Positions 34,301 to 44,234 of a stretch of DNA of 64,000 nt are shown here, one piece after another. The position numbers and the translations under genes are program-made. How positions within the stretch are numbered: position 1 is the stretch's first letter; the number at the start of each line of letters is the position of its first letter. The stretch is from Manis javanica (lineage: Eukaryota > Chordata > Mammalia > Pholidota > Manidae). Location of the stretch: the NCBI RefSeq assembly GCF_040802235.1, contig NC_133157.1, positions 87,592,001 to 87,656,000 of the forward strand. Reading direction: 5' to 3'. The notes beneath the pieces were generated by a model. It saw only the letters and a program-made list of their open reading frames with translations. It made no database searches and was not told where the DNA came from.

Positions 34301-34430
34301 TCTTTACTCATTGGATATTGTCTCACAGTTACTGGTAAGGCTGAGGCTTTTAATTCTATGACCACCGGGGGCTGGTTTACAGCAAGCCCCATACCCGCTG
34401 TCTCCGCCCAGGCCCCTGAAACTGGTTAAG
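31249..34430 (-). CDS. pol: ERV1 pol: RT, RNase H and integrase, open frame
   Basis: About 1047 codons are open, to a stop at 31249. RT has [12 protein letters not shown] and the catalytic YVDD ([13 protein letters not shown]). RNase H has [23 protein letters not shown] and a late D. Integrase has the HHCC zinc-binding module ([11 protein letters not shown] to CVPCQ), the catalytic D, D and E ([26 protein letters not shown]) and a C-terminal domain with WKGPFIVLL. Its first M (34392) is internal. The natural product would come from gag-pol readthrough, but a frameshift at about 34400-34430 separates protease from RT. Catalytic residues are preserved in this copy. Whether it is expressed is unknown. 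Confidence 0.93.
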
Positions 34431-34865
34431 CCACCCCTGACTAACTCGGGAGGGTTCTGGTTCCTTAAAAAGGCGGTACTCGTCTTCTAATCTTATGGAC
34501 AGAATACTTAGGCCCAAAGGTTTTTTCTCCCGATTAGTCACTCGAGTGTCTTCAGCCTGAAAGGATATTTGGGCCCCGACTTTGGTCAAGATGTCTCTTC
34601 CTAACAGGGGTGTGGGGCATTCCGGTATGACAAGGAATGAGTGGTTTACTCGTCCCACTCCTAAGTCTACCGTTCTTTGGGTAGTCCATGCATATTGTTT
34701 CTGGCCTGTAGCCCCGAGCACCCAAGACTTTTTGCCAGAGAGGGGACCCCTAGCTTGGGTCAGTACAGAATGTTGAGCACCGGTATCTACCAGAAACTCA
34801 ACGGGTTGCCCCTCCACCTTCAGGGTTACCCTAGGCTCGGGGAGGGGCTCCGAGCCCCATCTTCC
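34400..34865 (-). pseudogene. pro: ERV1 protease domain, separated from RT by a frameshift
   Basis: In frame after the gag stop, the protease has the active-site LVDTGAQHSVL near residue 10 of the open segment (ATG at 34817) and a PLLGRDIL flap/C-terminal motif. The frame then runs past the expected RT start and stops at 34377. The RT frame overlaps it, so a single-base indel near 34410-34430 disconnects them. Confidence 0.9.
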
Positions 34866-34868
34866 CTA
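34820..34868 (-). promoter_or_regulatory. gag-pol readthrough stop with downstream hairpin
   Basis: Gag ends at TAG (34868-34866), and the protease frame continues in phase without a shift. Eight bases on, the minus strand has GGGGCTCGGAGCCCC, a perfect short hairpin, followed by C-rich and GAGCC sequence able to form a second stem. This is the amber-plus-pseudoknot layout gammaretroviruses use to make Gag-Pol. Confidence 0.7.
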
Positions 34869-36460
34869 ATCCTCATCTTCCAGCAGAGATAACACCTTCT
34901 TCGGAGGTCCCCGCGGTGGCTTCTTAGGGCATTCTTTCACCCAATGCCCCTTTTCTTTGCAGTACGCACATTGATCCTTCTCTAAAGGGGTCCGGTTGCC
35001 CAGGTGCCCTGTCTTACTAGTTCTGCCACTAGGAGGTGGGCGTCCTCTACCTTCTACTACTGCGGCCAAGATCCTTGTTAAATTCTTCTCATGCTTCCTG
35101 TCTCTCTTTTCTTCCTTACTTTCTCTTTCCTTCTCTTTCCTTAACTCTTTCTCTTCCTCCATCTCCCTCTTGTGATACACTTTCTCAGCCTCCTTCACCA
35201 AATCCTTCAATGACAAATCTTGTAAGCCCTCTAATCTCTGAAGCTTTTTTCTAATGTCGGGTGCCGACTGTCTGATAAAAGCAAGGGCCACTGAAGCACT
35301 ATGCTCCTCAGAAGTGGGATCAAAGGGAGTATACCACCTGAAGGCTTCCATCAGGCGTTCTAAGAACACTGCGGGTGCTTCAGTGGCTCCCTGACTGACC
35401 TCTCTTACCTTGGCCAAATTGGTGGGGCGTCTTGCGGCCCCACGGAGACCTGCCACCAGAGCCTGGTGATAGATGGTTAGTCGCTCCCTACCTTCTGGAG
35501 AATTAAAGTCTCAGTTGGGTCTGGTCAACGGGAAACTCCTCTCTATGTCATAAGGAAGTTGCGATGGTCGTCCATCGGTTCCAGGCACGTTTTTTCGTGC
35601 CTCCAGGAGGATCCTCTCTCTCTCTTCCGTGGTGAAGATCACCTGCAAAAGCTGCTGACAGTCATCCCAAGTGGGCTGGTGAGAAAACATCAGGGACTCT
35701 ATCAGCCCAGTTAGTCTTTGAGGTTCCTCTGAAAAGGGAGGGTGGTTAGCTTTCCAATTATATAAATCGGCAGAGAAAAATGGCCAATATTGCAGAGGTT
35801 GGAAAGGCGGGTCCCCCTCTTCCCCGAGGATGGGAACTCCATAAGACCGGAGAGGAAAAATACCCGGTGGGTCCAAGGTGGCCCCTCGGTGGCGCCGAGT
35901 TCCCTGGGCAGGTCCCGGAGCCGGCCCCACTACCTCAGCATCAGGGACTGAGGGTGCCGGGGGTGCCGGGGCTGGCGGTGCTGGGGGTGCCGGGGCTGGC
36001 AGTGCCGGGGCCGGGGTGCCGTAGGAGCAGGAGGGTAAGGAGGGGGATCATCAACCATAAGCAAATCTTGAGTGTCAGGGTGAACTTTAGTAGTTTCTTT
36101 TTCCTTGCTCTGAGGTTGGGTCTGGGCAGCTAAAACTCGAGGGCCCGTTTTCTTTTGCACCCAGGGCTTTTCCCAGGGCGGTGGGTTCTCCACCAACTCT
36201 TGCCAGACTACAATGTAGGGTTGCTGATCCGGGTGTCCTTGAGACGAATCCTGGAAGACAACAGCTTTTACTGCTAATAAAGTGGAGAGATCAAAAGTCC
36301 CCTCCGGGGGCCACCCAACATTGAAGGTGGGCCATTCGGAGATGCAGAAAGTCTGCCAAGGTCTTTTCTTAACTTCTACTGACAAATTATGTGCCCTAGT
36401 CCTTACTTCTGTCCAATGATCTAGTGTCAGGCTAAGTGGGGTCGTCACTGTCTGTCCCAT
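34866..36460 (-). pseudogene. gag: ERV1 gag (MA-p12-CA-NC), one frameshift and one in-frame stop
   Basis: Gag is the structural polyprotein. The ATG at 36460-36458 starts [13 protein letters not shown], with a myristoylation-type glycine. Matrix has [11 protein letters not shown] and [21 protein letters not shown] late-domain-like motif lies in the p12 region. A frameshift follows at about 35930-36020, in a GGGGTGCCG-type repeat. Capsid continues to a TGA at about 35511, which interrupts the frame without shifting it. After it come the major homology region ([16 protein letters not shown]), a charged E/K-rich coil and one zinc knuckle in NC ([14 protein letters not shown]). The frame ends at TAG 34866. 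Confidence 0.92.
35943..36022. repeat. GC-rich minisatellite in ERV1 gag p12
   Basis: Imperfect repeats of GGGTGCCG and GGGGCTGGC units encode proline/histidine-rich sequence in the reverse frame. The gag frameshift falls here, suggesting replication slippage. Confidence 0.75.
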
Positions 36461-36703
36461 TGCCAATACCACGATAATTAGGCACGTAAAAGACACAAAA
36501 AACAAAGACACACACACATTAGACACACAGCAGCTGCCTTTGGTTTTTCTCAGATTTTCAATCAGAAACCGAAAGGAATCGGAGGGTTGATATTCCTGGC
36601 GCCCGAAAATCAACCCTATCTCATCAGGTTCACTTTGCCGGAAAAACAGATGAAAGGCCACCAGGCGTCCCTGGCCCTCCAATCTCCCCGAGGCGTTCCC
36701 CAG
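36461..36703 (-). CDS. Candidate glyco-Gag leader upstream of ERV1 gag ATG
   Basis: The gag frame is open upstream of the ATG for at least 74 codons and has no upstream ATG. In-frame non-AUG codons are available (TTG 36682-36680, CTG 36703-36701). The extension ends with a hydrophobic segment ([19 protein letters not shown]) just before Gag's MGQ. Gammaretroviruses are known to make an N-terminally extended, membrane-inserted glycosylated Gag from a CUG codon, and this layout fits. The exact start is not determined, and the downstream gag is broken. Confidence 0.6.
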
Positions 36704-36915
36704 GGTTGCAGCCTGCGGTACTCCAAGTACGTCTACCGACCGCAGTCTCGACCCCTTTACGGGATCGGGACGACTGCCAGACAGAGGGTACCCTTTTCAG
36801 AATTTCGACCGGTCTCACTGGAAAAACAGAAAACAGAACATAGACAACTCAAGGCGCCACTAATCTTACCTCTTCCTCCAAGAGCGGCCTTGGGAGTGAA
36901 GCGGGGTGAGCGCAG

Positions 36916-36933
36916 ATCCCGGACGAGCCCCCA
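36916..36933 (-). promoter_or_regulatory. ERV1 primer binding site, tRNA-Pro type
   Basis: The minus strand reads TGGGGGCTCGTCCGGGAT two bases after the 5' LTR. This is the classical tRNA-Pro complement used by many gammaretroviruses. Confidence 0.93.
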
Positions 36934-36935
36934 AA

Positions 36936-37429
36936 TGTTGGATTCTCCCAGAGGAGGACGCCGCCCCAAATCACTCACGAAAGGCATCTCTTGATGCAAC
37001 AAGCAAGAGGAATTTATTCAGGAACCAGCTAGCTGGGGTCCAAGTTAGCCCGACGCAGCGGGTCTCAACAAGGACCCTGAACACACAAAGCCAGAAGTTT
37101 TTATAGCATTTTCAAAGGGGCAGCATTTCCCACAACCACAATACAGTGTTTTTCCATAGACACATAAATTTTCGGCTGGCGCCACATCCTGGGGGTCTGG
37201 TTAGATAAAATCACTTTCAGAATGTTTAGGGTGGTTCTAGCAAGATAAACTTGGTATGTATGATTAACTGATTTGAGGTTAGCTAACTAAAGGTCACTAC
37301 AATTAACAGTGGCTGACTAACTTGTTTTTCAAGGTTCTAATAATTTTCCTCCTTCTAGGTTAGAGGGTGGTGTTTAAGCTTTTTAAGATGGCTGTGCTTA
37401 TGCTAACTTTTGATTCTTCAGATCCTACA
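36936..37429 (-). repeat. ERV1 5' LTR
   Basis: 494 bp, TGTAGGATCTG to GAATCCAACA on the minus strand. The TATA box is TATAAAAA (37105-37098), and the poly(A) signal AATAAA lies at 37018-37013 in R. About 27 differences from the 3' LTR are counted by eye. Confidence 0.93.
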
Positions 37430-37433
37430 GGGC

Positions 37434-39771
37434 CAATTCCCTAATTCCCTTTATAATTAGCCCTCAAAGATCCTGCATTTTAATTGTCCTCTAGATTATT
37501 ATCCTATCTAGGATCTACATTTGGGAACTTTTGTTCCGCTGACTGGACACCCTGGCCCGGTAGGTGTTTTTATTCCCAAATGGACACAGCAGCTCTCCTG
37601 ATCACCCCCCTCTCACCACCAGGGAATGGGATATTCATGATGGACATCAGTTCAACCTAAGTATATATATTAGGTCCCAGGAATTGATTTAGTTGGCCCA
37701 CTAGGCCAAGGGGATCTTCTAGCAATGCTTAAAATTTCTCACCTCAGTACCCAGGAGGGGAGCATTAACAAATTTCCCCTTGTCTTAGTGGGACCTCTCT
37801 CGGTGGAAACATCTTGGGATTCTTGGTGGACTCCCCAGAAGGCAAGGGGAAACTCTAAGTCCTTCTTATATTGTTAAGTCTGGGGAGAGGAAATCCTGGG
37901 GCAAAACACCTCTGAAAACTGAAATCAAAGGGAGAAATAAAGTTTAAAATCTATTTACTACTCACAAGCTGCAGTCTGTGGCCATTTCTTTCAGGCTCTG
38001 GATCAGCCAAAAACTGGCCCTCCCCCTCACCTCTCAGGTACAGATAAACCCTTCGTTGCCCAGGTAACTACTCATTGATATGGAGATGAATTTCTCTCCA
38101 CCCCTGAGGAAAGATGCAAATGCTCTAAAGCCATACTTTCCACCTCTGAAGGCCTGTTGATATGAGATATGAGTGGGGTGGAAAGAGAAAAAGGCCAGGA
38201 AAGTCCACTGAAAAGACCTAGAGTTAATTAATTAAAGCTAAAAAAGACGGGAACAACTTGGCCTGGAATGTTTGAATATTCCTCAGATAAAGGAGAGGGT
38301 ACCTCAGCATAGTCTGCCTTTATTATGTTAATCATACAGGCCGACCTCTTCTTTTCTTTTTTTTTTTTTTTTAACTTTACCTATATGCTATTTTATTTTT
38401 CTTTCTGACCCCAAACAGTCTGCAACTCAGGAAATCAATTTAGCATGCAGCCGCAGCCATAAACAACATAGCAAAAGGCAGGAAGGATTTCATCCCAAAG
38501 ATTGCATTTTAATACCCAGGAGGTCAAGAAGCAACATTCTCAACTTACTGGTTAGCAAACAGACAATAACTCTGCCCCCCTTGGAAGAAGGGCAGCCAGT
38601 CCTGATATGCTCCCAAACCAGGAAGCTGCCATCCTGGGAGGGGACTAAAAGCAGTAAATTTCTTGTGTTAAGCTAATTTTGCAGAATTACCCAGAGGACT
38701 GATAAGAAATATGTCTCATCAAAGATACCTGAGACCACCTAACAAGTCTACACCTCCAGGTGCCAGCCACACTCCTAAAGAATCCTTAAAAAGGGAACCC
38801 CCAACTGCTGGGGTGCTCCTCTCTCCGAGGCTGCCAGCACCCTCAAAGTGCACAACCTTTTAACTTAAAACTTTCTCTCTCCAACCTCCCAGGGCGCCCC
38901 TCCCTACCAAGGCCGCGTGCACTTTCTCTCTCCCCCGGTAACTCCAAACAAAACTCTCACCCCGCCTCACCACCGTGTCCCCGCCTCTCAACTCTCCGCT
39001 GCGGCTGTGGCGGGGAAAGGGACCGAGGGAAACACACAATGCTCTCCCAACACCAGGGCTTGTCCTGGGAGGTACCTTGTATTTCCTCCTCCCTAGCTTT
39101 CCTTTCTCTGGTGTTGAGGGGAAATAGGGGAAGTGCCCTTGGTAACCAACAGATTCCTCAGGTGAAGTGGAGGCTTTATTACCATCAAAAAAATAACTCA
39201 AACCTGGCAAAGCCAGTTTTCATCTGATCTAACTTTAATCCAGACAAAACAGCACAATTTGATCATCTTCTGTTTGTCCTTAACCCAGTACAGGAGGCGT
39301 CCCTCCAGTACTGCAACCTTCACCCCAGCAGGCTATCTGGGGGGAATTCCAAGGGAGCTCATCTGGTTCCCTTTCTCTGCTTCCCTAGGCCTAGAATTTG
39401 TGTTTCCCATCCTTCAAGAGGTCCCTGTGTCTGAGTTCCCTGTGTACTCAGCCCCCCGTAATGGAAGTTTCTTGCACACACTCTGAGATTATACGTCTCA
39501 GCTACACACACTCGACCTCTGAAAATGCCCAACCACCAAGGCAGTACTTACAGCCCAATTTTTCTACCTTGGCTCGTGCACGAGGTTGCCTGGTTGCCGC
39601 GGTGCCCGCTTTTGCTCCCCTGCGTCGGTCACGCTGTCTCCGCACAACGGTCTCGGGTCTCCCCTCAGCTTCTGTGCGAAGGTGAGACGCCCAAACACAG
39701 CGGGCCGCCCAAAGCCGGGTGGGACGTGTCTGCCCACTCCGCTTGGGCCCCCACCTCGCACAGGCAAGAGG
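37434..39771 (-). pseudogene. ERV2 5' internal remnant (leader and possible gag), with possible inserted LTR
   Basis: This region lies between the ERV1 insertion point and the ERV2 primer site. No clear matrix motif is readable in any minus frame. The part from about 38155 (TGTTGATATGAGATATG) through an AAAAAGGGAACCCCC stretch at about 38788 to about 39000 looks like a plus-oriented LTR of another family, which would explain the lack of gag. A T-rich run sits at 38350-38372. The GC-rich 39560-39770 stretch resembles a retroviral leader. Confidence 0.4.
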
Positions 39772-39789
39772 ATCCCGGACGAGCCCCCA
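39772..39789 (-). promoter_or_regulatory. ERV2 primer binding site, tRNA-Pro type
   Basis: The minus strand reads TGGGGGCTCGTCCGGGAT, identical to the ERV1 site, a few bases from the ERV2 5' LTR. Confidence 0.88.
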
Positions 39790-39792
39790 AAT

Positions 39793-40278
39793 TGTGAGAA
39801 ACACACTCACTGGTCCAAATTCAATAAATGGACACAGAGACAAAGAGAACAAGCGGAGCGAGGCTTTAATGACAATCTTGCAAGACAGAGACAAAGAGAA
39901 CAAGCGGAGCGAGGCTTTAATGACAATCTTGCAAGATCAGGTGTCTGGTGCAAGATCAAACACCTGGGGAGTTTGGCGCTAATAATTTATCTCCTAGTGC
40001 GCGAGTCCCTCCCCTGGTTCCTCATTGGCTGAGTACTACAGGGTTCACAGTCTTCCCCGGACGTCACCTAAGCTTGTTACATCTTTCCTTTACATGTCTT
40101 ATTCTTAGTGGTAGGTTCAAAGAAACTCAAACAGGTATTGCCAGGCCCTTATCAATTTCCCCACCCCCACTCTCAGCTCAAGCAGCTTCCACCACGTGGC
40201 CCTTTGTTAATACTGTTAAAATGTTTAAACATCCTAGTGGGAATAAATCACATTTGGGTTTTATACTCTTTCCTAACA
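39793..40278 (-). repeat. ERV2 5' LTR
   Basis: About 486 bp, starting TGTTAGGAAAGAG on the minus strand at 40278. It contains a perfect 51-bp tandem duplication (39834-39884 and 39885-39935) not found in the 3' LTR. An AATAAA-like signal is at about 39822 (plus-strand TCAATAAATG is in the opposite sense), so the poly(A) position is unclear. Confidence 0.8.
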
Positions 40279-40379
40279 AAACTAATTGTCTTGCTTTGCT
40301 GTTGTGAGGTGGGTGGCAAATGACTTCATTTGGGGCTTTCTTGTTTTAACAGTCCCCCTTGTGATCACACTCTCAGCCT

Positions 40380-40690
40380 AAGAGGTGTGTTTAAAGCAAA
40401 TAAGGCACAGATACAGCGGGAGCAGGAACGGGCAGTGAGCGCGGCGGCACGGCCCTGGCGCCCCCTCGCGGCTTTGCCCTTCGGGCGCCCTCCCACGCTC
40501 TGGCCGACTCCAGCTTTGCTGGCGTGGCCGCGCATCGTGTTTCCGTAGAAACGCCGGGGCCCTGGCCGGCGCGGGGGCGCGCGGAGCAGCTGCTAGGACT
40601 CGAGGGGGAGCACGGAGTTCCAGTCGTTGCGCACTGGGAGACCAAGGCGACCTCGCGGTGGTATCAAAAGCTAAAATTACATCGGGTGTC
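40380..40690. promoter_or_regulatory. CpG-rich patch with CTCF-like and RFX-like motifs
   Basis: Dense CpG from about 40435 to 40640. The minus strand has GCCGCGAGGGGGCGCCAGG (40476-40458), a strong CTCF-type match. GTTTCCGTAGAAACG (40539-40553) is an inverted repeat resembling an RFX X-box. No gene is recognisable beside it, and ORFs here are compositional. It could be the promoter of an unannotated transcript or a boundary element. Confidence 0.5.
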
Positions 40691-40699
40691 GTTTTTGTT

Positions 40700-41185
40700 T
40701 CTCTCCCTGTTGCACTTGGGTATCCCTGGAGACTCCTTAGAAAGCATCTGGGGTTTGCAATTCTTTGGTCTGCAATCCCTGTTCTTATACAAGTGTCCTG
40801 TTGACGTGGAGGTAAGGTGCGGGAATAGACGAAGTACCCCGTACTCCTATAATTAGCCATGGTCTCTTAGCGAACCTGTTTTCCTGGGCTGTGACCCTCA
40901 CAAGTGCTTTTTCAGCTTCCTTCCTCTCCCATAAAGGAGACAGAAAGACTATAGGGGGAAGTTGTTCAGTATATCCCTTCCCCTCTGTTGTTTAGGCTTT
41001 AATTAACAAATTTCCCTCCAGGTCAGGATGTTCTTAAGGAGAGCAGAGTGTTCTAGGCTCATTTCAAAAGAGTAGCTTTTTACCTCTTCCTGCTGGAAAC
41101 AGGAGGGCGCTTTTCTCCTCCTTTTACCCTGATAGGACTCCCCCAGGTAAAACTCAGGAAAGTGTACTGGATTCCCTAAGGTGAC
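40700..41185. other. No recognisable gene
   Basis: Unique-looking sequence between the CpG patch and an antisense L1. Confidence 0.35.
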
Positions 41186-41189
41186 CTAA

Positions 41190-44010
41190 GGGGAGGTTTC
41201 TTAATCTAATTTATCAAATTAAGGTATAACTGACATTTAGCACTGTATTAGTTTCAGGTGTACAATTTAATGATGTGATATTTTGATATACTAGGAAATG
41301 ATCACTACATTAAGTCTAATTAAACACCCATCCCTCTACACAGTTATAAAATCATTTTTATTATATGAAAACATTTCATACTTATTTTCTTAGCAACTTT
41401 GAAATACATAAATCAGTATTATTAACTTAGTCACCATGCTGTATATTATATCCCCATGACTTATTTATAATTGAAAGTTTGTACTTTTTGACCCCCCTGG
41501 ACCCATTTCACCCTGTGAAACAAAACAAATTCACAGATTGATAGCTATCTGTGAAGTTGTTTTGTTTTGTTTTGTAGATTCCACATGTAAGTGATATATG
41601 CAGCATCTGTCTTTCTCTGACATTTCACTCAGCATAATGCCCTCAATGTTCATCCGTGTTGTCACAAATGGCAAGATTTCATTCTTTTTATGTCTGAATA
41701 GTATTCCATTGAATATATGTACCACATCTTCTGTATCTGTTTATGCATGGTTGGACACTTAAGTTGTTTCCCTGTCTTAGTTATTGTACATAATACTGCG
41801 GTGAACATGGGAATACAGATACCTTTTCAAACTAGTGTTAATGTTTTCTTTGGATAAATACCAAGACGTGAAATTGCTGGATCATATAGTACTTCCATTT
41901 TTAATTTTTGAAGGAACCTCCATTCTGTTTTCCATATGCCTATACAATTTACACTCCCATCAGCAGTGCACAAGACTTGTTATTTCTTGTCTTTTTGATA
42001 ATAACCATTCTAACAGGTGTGACGTATGAGGTGATACCTCATTATGGTTTTGAGATACATTCCCCTGATGATTACTGATGTTGAGTACCTTTTCATGTAC
42101 TTGTTGGCCATCTGTATGTCTTCTTTGAAGAAATGTCTGTCAGATCTGCCTATTTTGTAATTGAATTGTTGGGGGGGGGCTTTGTTATTGAGTTGTATGA
42201 GGTATTTATATGTTTTGGATATTTACCCCTTATGAGATATATGATTGGCAAATTTTTTCTTCCAATCAGCAGGTTGCCTTTTTATTTTCTGACTTCCTTT
42301 GCTGTGCGGAAGATTTTTCAAGTTTGATGTCATCCTGCTTGTTTCTTTTACCTTTAGTTGCCTTTGCTTTTGGAGTCATATCCGAGAAATCACTACCAAG
42401 ACCGTGTCAAGACACTTACTGTTTTCTTCTAGGAGTTTTATAATTTCATGTCTTACATTCAAGTCTTTAATCCATCTTGAGTTAATTTTTGTGTATGGTC
42501 TGAGATAGTAGTCCAGTTTCATCTTTGCCATGTGGCTGTCCAGTTTTCCCAGCACCACTTATTGAAGAGTCTGTTCTTTGCCCGTGGTGCATTCATAGGT
42601 CCTCGGTCATAAATTAAGTGACCATGTATATGTGGATTTGTTTATGGACTGCCATCCTGTTTCATTAATTATATGTCTATTTTTATGCCACTGCCATACT
42701 GTTTTGATTACTATAGCTTTGTAATATAGTTTGAAATCAAGGTCTATGATAGCTTTGCTCTTTTTGCTCAAGATTGCTTTGGCTATTCAGGGTCTTTTGT
42801 GATTCCATACAAATTTTAGGATTGTTTGTTCTTTCTGTGAAAAAAATGCCATTGGTATTGTGATAGAGATTGTACCGAATTCGATAGCTGACTGCTTTGG
42901 GGAGTATGGACATTTTAACAATATGAATTCTTCCAATCTATGAGCATGGAATAACTGCATTTATTTGTGAATAACCCCAGTTTATTTCATCAATGCATTA
43001 TAGTTTGCAGCATACAGGTCTTTTACCTCCTTGGTCAAATTTATTCCTTGGTATTTTATTCTTTTTTGATGCAGTTGTAAATAGGATTGTTTTCTTGATT
43101 TCTCTTTCTGATAGCTTGTAATGTATAGAAATGCCACCGTTTTTCATGTATTGATTCTTTTCCTGCAACTTTACTGTCTTCATTTATGAGTTCTAATGCG
43201 TTTTTGGTGGAGTCTTTAGGGTTTTGCATATATATGTCATCTGTAAATAGTGACAGTTTTACTCTTCCTTTCCAGTTTGGATGCCTTTTATTTTTTTGTG
43301 TTGCCTATTTGCTCTGGTAAGTAGAACTTCCAACAGTATGTTGAATAAAAGCTGTTCAAGTGGGCATCATGTCCTGATCTTAAAGGAAAAGCTTTCAAGC
43401 TTTCAACCATTGAGTAAGATGTTAGCAGTGGGCTAGTTATAGATGGCTTTATTTATTGAGGTTCATGCCCTGTATACCCACTTTGTTGAGAGTTTTTATC
43501 ATAAGCAGATGTTGAATTTTGTCAAGTATATTTTCTGTATCTGTTGAGAGGATCATATAATTTTTATCCTTTATTTTATTAACATGGTTTATCACAGTGA
43601 TTGATTTGCAGATGTTGAACTATTCTTGCATCCCTGGAAAAAATCCCGCTTGATCATGATATATGATCCTTTTACTGTACTGTTGAATTTGGTTTGCTAC
43701 AATTTATAGAAGGTTTTTGTAGCTGTGTTCATCAGGGATTACTGACTTGTAGTTTTCTTTTCTTGTGGTGTCCTTGTCTGAGTTTGTTATCAGTGTAATG
43801 CTGTCATCATAAAATGAATTTGGAAGTATTCTCCCTCTTCTGTTTTTTGGAAGAATTTGAAAAATATTAGCATTAATTCTTCTTTGAATGTTGAATAAAA
43901 TTTGCCAGTGAAGCCATCCAGTCCTGAACTTTTATTTGTGGGGAGGATTTTGATTACTGATTCATTCTCCTTACTAGTAATCAGTCTATTCAGATTTTCT
44001 CTTACTTCAT
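41190..44010 (-). mobile_element. Old L1, 3' UTR and ORF2 part, antisense
   Basis: The plus strand shows reverse-complement L1 landmarks in order: 3' UTR-type GTACAATTTAATGATGTG at about 41260, AATAGTATTCCATTGAATA near 41697, TACACTCCCATCAGCAGTGC near 41950, CAGTTTTCCCAGCACCACTT near 42540, the eroded RT region (ATGTCATCTGTAAATAGTGA near 43232) and AATTTTGTCAA-GTATATTTTC near 43520. Frames are extensively broken. Confidence 0.85.
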
Positions 44011-44014
44011 AAAA

Positions 44015-44230
44015 TACAAGTACAACTCATTAAAAGTGCACTTGAAACTTACGAAAGGGTATAGGTTCCCTTAAGGCTGCCTAGAGGTTTTAATCTCTCA
44101 AGCTTGTTCTCATTTACTTTTCAGCAATTGGTCAATTATACTTGAAGTGTTCCTATGAGGGTCCAGAATCTACTTTTGCTTGCAGAGGGCTGTGATTCTC
44201 TGTTTTCACCTGTCTCTCCACTTTTTGGGA
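44015..44230. other. Junction between two L1 fragments
   Basis: About 200 bp without L1 similarity separates the antisense and sense L1 pieces, so this is probably two events rather than one inverted insertion. Confidence 0.4.
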
Positions 44231-44234
44231 TTTG

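Larger units (their letters stand above)
28925..37429 (-). mobile_element. Near-complete gammaretroviral provirus (ERV1)
   Basis: An 8.5-kb provirus in minus orientation inserted into ERV2, with GGGC duplicated on both sides (28921-28924 and 37430-37433). Order: 5' LTR (37429-36936), tRNA-Pro primer site, leader, gag, pro, pol, env, polypurine tract, 3' LTR (29416-28925). Gag has one frameshift and one stop, protease-RT one frameshift, and env one frameshift. RT-RNase H-integrase is open. The LTRs differ by roughly 5% by eye. It is a degraded endogenous copy. Confidence 0.95.
25719..40282 (-). mobile_element. Older class I provirus (ERV2) interrupted by ERV1
   Basis: Related LTRs lie at about 25723-26277 and 39793-40278 in minus orientation, and AAAC flanks both outer ends (25719-25722 and 40279-40282). 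A tRNA-Pro-type primer binding site adjoins the right (5') LTR and a polypurine tract the left (3') LTR. Between them are degraded gag, integrase C-terminal and env traces. Most of pol is missing. The younger ERV1 (28925-37429) sits inside, splitting ERV2 in or near gag. Confidence 0.8.
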
